From a virus, in the IMG/VR virus record IMGVR_UViG_3300028844_003739, positions 1 to 22,250 of that record: a stretch of 22,250 nucleotides of DNA. One strand, given 5' to 3'. The notes below the pieces were generated by a model, which made no database searches, was not told where the DNA came from, and was given only the letters and a program-made list of their open reading frames with translations. A program made the position numbers and the translations under genes. Positions within the stretch are counted from its first letter, which is position 1. Each line of letters opens with the position of its first letter. Shown here piece by piece: positions 8,058 to 16,000 of this stretch.

Positions 8058-8256
8058 ACCACAACTACACGAACAACTCTTTCAAATAAGTTTTAACTCA
8101 CAAGGTATGTTTTCTTTTTCAGAGGTATACAACATGCCTATATATCTCCGTACATTCTACTTTAAGAGACTACAAAAACATTTTAAGGATGAAGCTGAAG
8201 AGGTCAAGAAAGCTCAACAAAGTAACAAATCATCTATTCCATCTTATAAAAAATGA
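8047..8256 (+). CDS. Small tail assembly chaperone-like protein (possibly gp51-like), TTG start or frameshift product
   Basis: This encodes 69 residues with the hallmark EVYNMPIYLRTFYFKRL. The pattern 'xxYxMPxxLRxFY' is common in small proteins encoded just before tape measure genes in T4-like phages. The tail is basic (Lys/Gln/Ser). The only plausible start before the conserved part is TTG at 8047, with no Shine-Dalgarno sequence nearby; the frame is open from 8023. It could therefore be made by coupled re-initiation at TTG as the upstream ribosome terminates at 8055-8057, or as an extension of the gp26-like protein by a +1 (or -2) shift within 8023-8057. An internal ATG (residue 21) would drop conserved sequence. 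Confidence 0.65.
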   Translation: MDYKPQLHEQLFQISFNSQGMFSFSEVYNMPIYLRTFYFKRLQKHFKDEAEEVKKAQQSNKSSIPSYKK

Positions 8257-8264
8257 TAAATGTG

Positions 8265-8274
8265 ATATTTATTA
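8265..8274 (+). promoter_or_regulatory. Candidate late-promoter element ATATTTATTA
   Basis: This lies in the 59-nt gap before the 55-residue gene, 41 nt upstream of its ATG. Its first eight bases match the element before the sheath and tube genes. It would drive the small gene and the tape measure. Confidence 0.4.
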
Positions 8275-8315
8275 TTGAATAATTCCACACAAAAATAATC
8301 TAATGGAGAACCAAA

Positions 8316-8483
8316 ATGGCTGGTAGAGAAGGTTTAATTTACAAATTCTTTGAGAAATGGAAAAACAAAAAGCTTAATAAATTTGCTAAAGATTTACTGA
8401 AGAAAGATCCTAAACTCAATAAAAACTTAGAAGATTTAGCAGACAGTTTTAGAGAACTTGAGAAGAGGTTAGATAAGAGATAG
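8316..8483 (+). CDS. Small basic helical protein (55 residues), function unknown
   Basis: The ATG at 8316 is preceded by GGAG with good spacing, and the stop TAG is at 8481-8483, 2 nt before the next start. The product begins MAGREGLIYKFFEKWKNKKL and ends FRELEKRLDKR. It is rich in Lys, Leu and Glu and should be almost all helix, perhaps a short coiled coil. Good start signals and tight spacing on both sides support a real gene. Its place directly before the tape measure suggests an assembly role, which is inference only. Confidence 0.7.
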   Translation: MAGREGLIYKFFEKWKNKKLNKFAKDLLKKDPKLNKNLEDLADSFRELEKRLDKR

Positions 8484-8485
8484 CA

Positions 8486-8980
8486 ATGGCTGATGATAAA
8501 AAATATACATCTGATGATTTTAGAACGTTAAAAGGTATAAAGCAAAATTTAGAAGATATTGTTAAACTAGAAGAAAAAGGTTTTAAGAGTGCTGTTGATA
8601 AGAACAAATTAAAAAAAGAACAACTTCAGTTTCAATCGCGTGGTTTAGATATTGAAAAGAAAATAGATTCTATACAAGACAGTGTTGTAGGAAAATTATT
8701 AAAACAAAAAGGTGTTGAGAAAGAGCTTTTAAGTTTAGGTAAGTTATCAGAAAAAGGAACTAAAAAAGAACAAGAAGACGCACAGAAAATTTTACAACAT
8801 GTGGAACAATTTGCTAAAGGACAGATAGATAATGTTGAACTAACAAGTCGTCTTGCTGAAAATTATGGTGATTTAGACGATATTGCTAATAAATTTGGAA
8901 AAACAGTTGCTGATAGTGGAAAAGATTTAGAAGATACCGTTAAAACCAGCGCAAAACTATTGATATTGAAGAAACATTAA
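8486..8980 (+). CDS. Tail tape measure protein, N-terminal part (frame ends early)
   Basis: This gives 164 residues, charged and helical (LEDIVKLEEKGFKSAVDKNK and similar), ending in an odd LLILKKH. The adjacent frame is open from 8944 and reads KTIDIEETLSFAGVLAAVGS straight into the next ORF. The two fragments therefore look like one protein of about 561 residues, close to T4 gp29 (590), interrupted near GCAAAACTA at 8951-8959. One extra A in the AAAA run would restore a single frame. A -1 slip on the A run is the alternative. The upstream spacing is 2 nt and the ribosome site is weak (GAGATAG), so translation is probably coupled to the 55-residue gene. Confidence 0.75.
   Translation: MADDKKYTSDDFRTLKGIKQNLEDIVKLEEKGFKSAVDKNKLKKEQLQFQSRGLDIEKKIDSIQDSVVGKLLKQKGVEKELLSLGKLSEKGTKKEQEDAQKILQHVEQFAKGQIDNVELTSRLAENYGDLDDIANKFGKTVADSGKDLEDTVKTSAKLLILKKH
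8951..8960 (+). other. Likely frame-change site within the tape measure gene
   Basis: The upstream frame reads Ser-Ala-Lys-Leu and the downstream frame reads Lys-Thr-Ile-Asp across GCAAAACTAT. The shift must lie between 8944 (last stop of the downstream frame is at 8941-8943) and 8977. It equals one missing base or a -1 slip. The AAAA run makes an undercalled base the simplest cause. Confidence 0.7.
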
Positions 8981-9018
8981 GTTTTGCTGGTGTATTAGCA
9001 GCAGTAGGCTCTTTCATA

Positions 9019-10170
9019 ATGCAAGCTAAAGAGGTAAGAAAAGAATTAGGTACTAGTGTTGGTGAATCTGCTAGATTAGCAGGTAATATGAAATTAGCTT
9101 CCTTTCAGGCTTTTTTACTTGGTGGTGATACAGAACAAGCGGCTCAAGCAGTTACAGCTTTAAATAGAGAGTTCGGTAGTTTAGGTGCAGTAACACCTCG
9201 TGTTGCTAAACAGGCTGCTTCGATAACTGCTCAGTTTGGTATAGGTGGAGAAAATTTAGGTAGACTTACAAAACAGATGTCTGTTCTAAATGGTGCATCT
9301 TTAGAAACCAATTTAAATACGTTAGAAACTGTTGGTAACTTAGCTAGAGCAGAAAGAGTAGCGCCTGCTGATGTCTTAAATGATATGGCAGAAAGCACAG
9401 AAACTTTTGCTAAATTTTCAATGGAAGGTGGGAAGAATTTAGCTCGAGCCGCTATAGAAGCTAGAAAATTAGGATTAAATTTAAGCGCTGTTGATAAGAT
9501 AGCTGAAAGTATATTAGACTTTGAAACTTCAATAGAAAAACAGATGGAAGCTTCTGTCATGTTAGGAAGACAACTTAACTTAGATAGAGCTAGACAATTA
9601 GCTATAGAGGGTGATTTAGAAGGAGTATTGGCTGAGGTTAAGAACCAAGTTGGTGGTGCAGAAGCTCTTAGTAGAATGAATGTTATACAGAGAAAAGCAT
9701 TAGCAGATGCGGTAGGATTAGAAGTTTCAGAATTATCTAAGTTAGCTGCCGGTCAAGAAAAAGTTACATCTTTGATTAGTGACCAAAATATGCAATTACT
9801 TTCTAGTTTCGGAAAATTTGTAGGTATAGGTGCTGTGTTGGGGGCTATTATAGGTATGATAACACTCGGTGCGGCCACTTCTGCTATGGCTGGTGGTGCA
9901 TTGACAGGTGGGTTGATTGGTGCAGCAGCTGGAGCCACTGGATTCCTCGCGATGAAGGGTGCACAAAAGATGAACATAATACCAAAAGCCCAAACTGGTG
10001 GTGTGGTAAGAGAAACCGGTATGGCTGTGGTACACAAAGGTGAGTCAATAGCTGGAACTCAGTTCGGTGGTAGAGAGAGTAATAACTTACTAAAAGAATT
10101 AATTAAACAAAACTCAACATTAATGAATAGACTAACAAACAAGGTTGGTGACTTAGCATTAAGTTCATAG
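9019..10170 (+). CDS. 29: Tail tape measure protein, C-terminal part (gp29-like)
   Basis: The frame is open from 8944, so ATG 9019 is probably not the true start. The 383-residue segment is mostly helical and Ala/Leu/Glu-rich. It has a Gly/Ala-rich hydrophobic stretch at about residues 265-320 (GIGAVLGAIIGMI, GGLIGAAAGATGFLAM), as in tape measure proteins that later insert into the host membrane. It ends with AQTGGVVRETGMAVVHKGES, a motif typical of tape measure C termini, then a polar helical tail. The protein sets tail length and is ejected with the DNA. Position between tail chaperone-like and baseplate genes fits. Joined to 8486-8980 it makes about 561 residues. Confidence 0.8.
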   Translation: MQAKEVRKELGTSVGESARLAGNMKLASFQAFLLGGDTEQAAQAVTALNREFGSLGAVTPRVAKQAASITAQFGIGGENLGRLTKQMSVLNGASLETNLNTLETVGNLARAERVAPADVLNDMAESTETFAKFSMEGGKNLARAAIEARKLGLNLSAVDKIAESILDFETSIEKQMEASVMLGRQLNLDRARQLAIEGDLEGVLAEVKNQVGGAEALSRMNVIQRKALADAVGLEVSELSKLAAGQEKVTSLISDQNMQLLSSFGKFVGIGAVLGAIIGMITLGAATSAMAGGALTGGLIGAAAGATGFLAMKGAQKMNIIPKAQTGGVVRETGMAVVHKGESIAGTQFGGRESNNLLKELIKQNSTLMNRLTNKVGDLALSS

Positions 10171-10180
10171 GAGATAAGAA

Positions 10181-12796
10181 GTGGCTTTAGAAAAAATGGT
10201 ATCAGATTTATCTAACTTCAAAACCAAAGGTGATGTTGCATACGATAAACTAGACCCACAGATAGAGAATGGTGTGGATTACTTTCCTAATCATGACGCT
10301 CCTGGTTTTACTCCTAAAACAGATTTGGAGTCTCTTTACAAAAAAGCTAATTCTGCTGTACCGGCTAATGCATCAGGTTTTGTACCAGCTTCTGATGGAC
10401 AATTAAGTCAAACATGGGGTAGTGACTTCCCTACACAATTTAAAAATGGATTTTTTCCAATAGCTAACGCTGTTAGTAATTATAATCCACCAGCAAACGA
10501 ATCATTGACTTTTAATATAGGTGATTTTAGTTTCAACAATGTTCCTAAAGTTCCAAGCGCAGATGGTAGTGATTTTATGACTACACCATTAGCTAACTTT
10601 GTTAGCATGTTTAAAGTACCATATAACTCTCAGGTATTTGATGTTCAACAACATATTTCTTCAGGTCCTACTCAGTTTAATATTGAACCTTTTGATAATA
10701 CACCATCGGTTCCAAATGCACATGGTGGTGATTTTATGACCACGCCAATAGCTAGTTACAACAGTAGATTTTCATTATCAACACCTTTGGGTGCGGGGAC
10801 TAAAACACTTAAAGTTAGAAAAGAGGCTTTTAGAAAAGTAGAGGATGAATCTCCATTTGATAAATTTGTAAAACCATTTTCTGTAGAAACAACAAAAAAC
10901 ATTTACGGAGATAGCGACTATATAAAAGATTTATTTGAGTTTAGAAAAGATGGTAGGGATACATTTAAAAACGTTCCAAATGGAGTGGATGGTAATGGTT
11001 TATTCAGTACTGCTGATTTTAGAAAGGTAGCTAACAAAGGCCCATTTGATGGTAACAACACTCATCCAATTATATTAAGAAAACCCGGTTCAAATTGGGA
11101 TAATGTTTTAAATGAGAGTGCTATCGGTGGAACTGCTGGTAATGTGGTTGCTGGTGCTTTAGGAGTTGTAGGTTTATTAACTAGAACTTCAGTTGGGTTA
11201 GCTGATAAGGCTAGGGTATTTAAGTTTATGATATCAGGTAAGGGTATATCTTTTGTAGCTAAACAATTTGCTTTTCAAGCTCTTAATCCTACCTTAGAAA
11301 GTAAGATATACAATCCTCTTTCTACTTTAGGAATAGCTGGGGCTAGTGATTTATTACAAGGTGATTTAAGTGGATTATTAAGAGCGGCTGGTTCTTTTCT
11401 ATTTCCAACACATGTAGAAAGACATTTAGGTGGTATAAAATATGAAGATGTTAATCCACTTGATAGATTAGAAGGAGATAAAGGACTTGGTAAAAAGATT
11501 AAATCAATACCTGTTGTAGGAAACACTCTTTTTAATAAGATAAATGATAAGATAGATGAAGTAGGTGGTTTTAGTAGATTAGGTGCACAAGCTTCTATGG
11601 AGATAGCTGGTGTTGAGATACCTCTTAAAGATAGAATGTTAATGATGAATCCAAATAAGTATCTATTCCCTATTTCATCAGCTCCAATGTCTGTGGTTAA
11701 TGGTGTTCCTCATTTTACTATTGAAGCTGGTAGTGGTAACGGTTCTGCAGCCAAAGCTGAAGCTGATAAAGCAGAGAGTAAAGATGGTGGTACATTTAAC
11801 GATTTGACAGCACGAAGACACTCTACACTTGAATATGATAGATTAAATAGTGATTCGGGATATGATGCTAACAATCCATTATCACCATCAGAAGCAAATA
11901 GATATGTAGATGGGAGTAATACAGAAATAGATGATTTCAATCTTACGGATAGATTTTTAAGAGCAAGGGTGAATAATGACATTGGTAGAGAAAATAGAAG
12001 TTTAGAAATAACTAACAATCCTGTATTGGGTACAATCAAAGGAGATATGCTGTCTTCTAATGTTGATAAGGTTAATATGACTCCATATGGAGCATCCGTA
12101 GATGGAGAAAGTATTAATGTAAACGATAGTGTTACAACAAAAGATTTCATAAAGTTTAGATTCAAAGATGTGATAAATGATAAGTTTTTAATATTCAGAG
12201 CTATACTAGAAGGAATCACAGATACAGTAACACCTGAATATGCAGAGGATAGATATATAGGAAGACCAGATAAACTATTTGTGTATCAAGGTGTAGATAG
12301 AAGTATAGCCTTTACATTCAGTCTTTATCCTAAGACGAAACAAGAGTTACCGATATTAATGGAAAAGTTAAATTACTTAGTAGGACTATGTTACCCATCT
12401 TATACAGAGGGTGAAAGAATGGTTTCACCTTTTATAGAATTAACTATGGGTGATATGTTTGTGGAGACTCCAGGTATACTAAGTTCTCTAACTGTAACGG
12501 TAGAGGAACAATCTACTTGGGAATTAGATGAGGGACTACAATTTCCACATTTCATAAAAGCAGCTTGTGAGTTTAGACATATAGGAGAATATGCACCAGC
12601 AACAAAAGGAAAACATTATGATTTAAATTGGATTGAATCTGATGGAAGTTCTTACGAAGTAGCAGGTGCTCCTAACAAAAACATATACACAGATAAGAGC
12701 GAATTAGGATTTCCTCTTTATCCTGAGAGAGATGAAGCTTGGAGAAAGAATGTATTTGAACAATTAGGTCAAGGTAAGGTAGGAGCTGAACAATAA
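10181..12796 (+). CDS. Baseplate-tail tube junction protein (gp48/gp54-like)
   Basis: This 871-residue protein starts at GTG, backed by AGGAG overlapping the previous stop. The C-terminal third (about 640-850) contains DFIKFRFKDVI, LIFRAILEGITDT, YIGRPDKLFVYQG, AFTFSLYPKTKQELPILMEKLNYLVGLCYP split into strands and helix, and a late HIGEYAP. This resembles the tube-like fold domain of T4 gp48/gp54, which cap the baseplate and start tube assembly. Residues 310-430 are hydrophobic and Gly/Leu-rich. The N-terminal 300 residues hold an internal duplication (see 10550-10756) and look extended and repetitive. It is far longer than T4 gp48 or gp54 (about 320-365 residues), so the N-terminal part is an addition or a fusion. 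The end overlaps the next start (TAATG). Confidence 0.6.
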   Translation: MALEKMVSDLSNFKTKGDVAYDKLDPQIENGVDYFPNHDAPGFTPKTDLESLYKKANSAVPANASGFVPASDGQLSQTWGSDFPTQFKNGFFPIANAVSNYNPPANESLTFNIGDFSFNNVPKVPSADGSDFMTTPLANFVSMFKVPYNSQVFDVQQHISSGPTQFNIEPFDNTPSVPNAHGGDFMTTPIASYNSRFSLSTPLGAGTKTLKVRKEAFRKVEDESPFDKFVKPFSVETTKNIYGDSDYIKDLFEFRKDGRDTFKNVPNGVDGNGLFSTADFRKVANKGPFDGNNTHPIILRKPGSNWDNVLNESAIGGTAGNVVAGALGVVGLLTRTSVGLADKARVFKFMISGKGISFVAKQFAFQALNPTLESKIYNPLSTLGIAGASDLLQGDLSGLLRAAGSFLFPTHVERHLGGIKYEDVNPLDRLEGDKGLGKKIKSIPVVGNTLFNKINDKIDEVGGFSRLGAQASMEIAGVEIPLKDRMLMMNPNKYLFPISSAPMSVVNGVPHFTIEAGSGNGSAAKAEADKAESKDGGTFNDLTARRHSTLEYDRLNSDSGYDANNPLSPSEANRYVDGSNTEIDDFNLTDRFLRARVNNDIGRENRSLEITNNPVLGTIKGDMLSSNVDKVNMTPYGASVDGESINVNDSVTTKDFIKFRFKDVINDKFLIFRAILEGITDTVTPEYAEDRYIGRPDKLFVYQGVDRSIAFTFSLYPKTKQELPILMEKLNYLVGLCYPSYTEGERMVSPFIELTMGDMFVETPGILSSLTVTVEEQSTWELDEGLQFPHFIKAACEFRHIGEYAPATKGKHYDLNWIESDGSSYEVAGAPNKNIYTDKSELGFPLYPERDEAWRKNVFEQLGQGKVGAEQ
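10550..10756 (+). repeat. Internal duplication in the junction protein N terminus
   Basis: Two 48-nt segments, 10550-10597 and 10709-10756, are exactly 53 codons apart. They encode VPSADGSDFMTTPLA and VPNAHGGDFMTTPIA, each followed by a short Phe/Tyr/Ser-rich stretch. Similar but weaker text occurs near residues 55-100. This suggests an ancient tandem duplication of a roughly 50-residue unit. Confidence 0.7.
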
Positions 12797-13089
12797 TGCG
12801 TTATAGAAATAATTTAGTAAAAAAAGACAAAGATAATAAAAGATACTACAAACCAACGATTGTACCAAACATACCAATCAAAGATACTGATATCTTTGTT
12901 TATCCGTTATACGGTGATAGGTTTGATACTTTGGCACAACGTTACTATGAAGATCCTACACTTTGGTGGATTATCGCAAAAGCTAACGAAATTAACAATG
13001 GAAAGATATCACCAGATCCAGAAGTAAAACTTAGAATACCAACACGAATAGATGATATATTGGAATCTGTGATTAAATCAAACTTCTAA
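12796..13089 (+). CDS. 53: LysM-type baseplate wedge protein (gp53-like)
   Basis: This 97-residue protein contains a LysM-like fold at about residues 33-85: DIFVYPLYGDRFDTLAQRYY, then EDPTLWWIIAKANEI, ending in a KLRIPTRI strand. Small LysM proteins of this kind (T4 gp53, P2 gpX) bind at the baseplate or tail-tip core of contractile systems. The W-W-I-I-A-x-A-N segment is the usual second half of the domain. The ATG overlaps the previous stop as TAATG and AGGAG lies about 10 nt upstream, so it is co-translated with the junction protein. The N-terminal 25 residues are basic and probably an attachment arm. Confidence 0.8.
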   Translation: MRYRNNLVKKDKDNKRYYKPTIVPNIPIKDTDIFVYPLYGDRFDTLAQRYYEDPTLWWIIAKANEINNGKISPDPEVKLRIPTRIDDILESVIKSNF

Positions 13090-13090
13090 A

Positions 13091-16000
13091 ATGTTTACAA
13101 AATTCATATCAAAAAATATACAAGAAAAGATGAAGGCTAAGGAAAGAGCTTTAGCCAGAAAGGTTAGCTCTAATAATCCTAACGAACATCTTTCAATAAA
13201 AGACATGGCTACTAGAACTCCGTTTGTAAGGATGGCTTCTAATAAATCAAATGTAAGACATAATAAATTGATAGAGGGTGGTTTGAGAGATGGTAATTTT
13301 GAAAACAAACAATTTGGTTTTAGCAAAGCTTATGACGATGGAAAATTTGGGGGTGAAATAAAACCTTTACCTGGCATTAAAAGTATTGAGTGTTCATATA
13401 AAGGTGGATTTAAAGCTATCAGAGAGTGTACAGTTAGTTGGGTTGTTCCTCATATAGATATGTTAAATGAATTAACTCCACACTTCTTTACAGTTGGTAA
13501 AACGGTTGTTGTAGATTGGGGTTGGGTTTATGGTAATAAAAAAATAGATAGTCAACTGGTTGATACGTTTATTTACTTTGGAAACGATGTGGTTACTAGT
13601 AGAGTAAACGGACAAAATGTGGATAATGATATAAGGAACGTTCTTATAGATCCAAACATATTCAATAATCCACAAGATTTGATATTAAAAAAAGATGGTG
13701 ATTATGATGCTATAGGTGGACAGATTACAAATTTTGAGTATAATTTGAGAGAAGATGGTGGTTTTGATTGTGTCACAAAAATAATTGCTATGGGAAATTC
13801 TTTATTTAAGAAACCAATAGATAGAGGTGGTAATCAGGCTGGTTTGAAAATTAGTGGAAAAGACGCTAAATCCACACCACCTGACAGTTTAATAAATTGT
13901 ATTCTTAATTTAGAAAACATAGTTAAGTTTAATGTTTTTAAAGCTAAATCATCTGTGAATGGTGAGGTAGCCAATATATACCAAGTAGAACAGGATATAA
14001 GAAATGGGTATGAAAACTTAGCTCCTGTTCAAGATGCTAAAGGTAAAAAAGTGTCTGGATATGGAATTTTTGCAGACACTATTCCAAAAAAGACTTTTGG
14101 TCCAACTATTCCGACTAAAGAAATAAATTCTGCTAATAATAAAGGTAGACCTGATGTCATATACACAATTAGAGATCATCAAAGAGATATTTTTGTAACT
14201 TGGGGATGGTTTGAAGATAATATAGTTAACAGATATATTTCTTTTGAGGCTGGTGATACAAAAGATATAAAGCTTACGATGAGAAGTATAGATTCAGTTT
14301 TAGATAATGAAGGAAAACCAATACCAACTAAAGATTTAAGTGAAGATATAATAACTGAATATGAAAAAAAATATGATATAGATTTAGAAAATTTATCAGA
14401 GTATAATGAATTTGTAAAAAGAGATAGTCTGATAAGAAATCCTCCAGGAATGGTTCCTGTTAATCCTTTCAAATTTTTTATAGCTGAAAAAAGCAGTACT
14501 GATTTTATTGATGGCTCTCAACAAGATTTATCTATACCTCTTTTATCTTATATGGGTGTTACTATTCTTAAATATAAAAGTCCAAAAGGCTTAACATCTA
14601 TGGAACAATTTTATAGTAAATTTACTACTTTAGGAACTAATTTAAAAAGATTTCAATCAAATACAAAAATAGGCTTTGGTAAATTGAGAAACATATATGT
14701 AAATATAAAAGAAATACAAAACGCTTTTGGTATAAGAGACGCAAATTCAAAAGATACTTCAAGTAATAATATAAATCCTCCAGGAACTATTGAAACTGCA
14801 ATTAACAATTTGCTAACAAATTTAAATACAAATTTTCATAATGTTTGGGATTTTGAACTTTGTGTAGATCCATATAATTCTACTAATATAAAAGTCATCG
14901 ACAAGTCAGATACAGAAGAAAAGAATCCACAATACACCACATATCAAGAAAACAGCAATTTGGTAAAAGATGATGGTGGTGGAATATTTCAATTTCCTGC
15001 TTTTAAGGTTGGAAGCTTTGTTAAGAATCAAAGCTTAACATTTAAAATACCAGATGCTCAGGCAATCACAATACTTTATGGTTCTAATAAACAAAAAGGT
15101 GACAATGATCCTGAATTTGCTAATGGTCAGTTAGATAAATTATTTAGAAATGATAAAACAAGTGAGTTCGATGATGCTTACCTTAAAAATATGAAATCAT
15201 CTCATCAAAACAGTGCTGGTCAAAATGGAGTTATAAAGACAAATGTTGGTAGTGAGGATGTTAATCCTAATACTCCAATATCTACTGCAGACGGATTTGG
15301 TTTAAATATTAATCCTAAAGCTTCAAAAAGTTGGTGGAAACAATGGACACCCGATGTAGAAACATCATCTAATAAAACATCAGGAGGAAATTCAAAAACA
15401 GAGCCAGAGGGTTATTTTGAAGTTATACAAACTCCAAATGGTCCTAAAATTGAATTTATTGGTATAAAGAGTAGAGATAAAAATCCAGTTATGTATTCAG
15501 TCAATGAGAAAAAAGAATTAGTTTTAAATCCTAAAATTCAATATACACTTAACTCTTATCTTAATTCAAATTCGCCAGTTCAACAATTTGATATGAGTAA
15601 TCTAATACCAGCAGAACTAGGCTTAGAGATAGATGGTACGGGTGGTATAATCCCTTTTGATTTAATTCATACGGAGTATATAGAGGAAAAATATAAATCA
15701 GAATTGATTAGTTATGCTTATTTAAGTTCTGATGAGAGTAGGGAAGCAGGAATTAACGAAGGACCTGAACAAGATGGTGAATCTGAACTATCAGATGCGA
15801 ATATTGATATTATTACATCACAACCACCTAAAGAAGAATTGGGTCCTTTAACTTACTTTCAATTATTCGATGTTACTCATAAGGTTGATGAAACAGGATG
15901 GAAAACGGAACTTAACTCTAAGATGAGAATAAATCACATACCTCGTGATGACTTTGTTACTTTTGTAAAAGAAGAAGAGGCACCACCTCCTGAGAGACCA

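Noticed and set aside
11710-12219. 169-codon open frame on the minus strand
   Set aside because: It is antisense to the junction protein gene; composition follows from the codon use of the + strand gene and no ribosome site is apparent.
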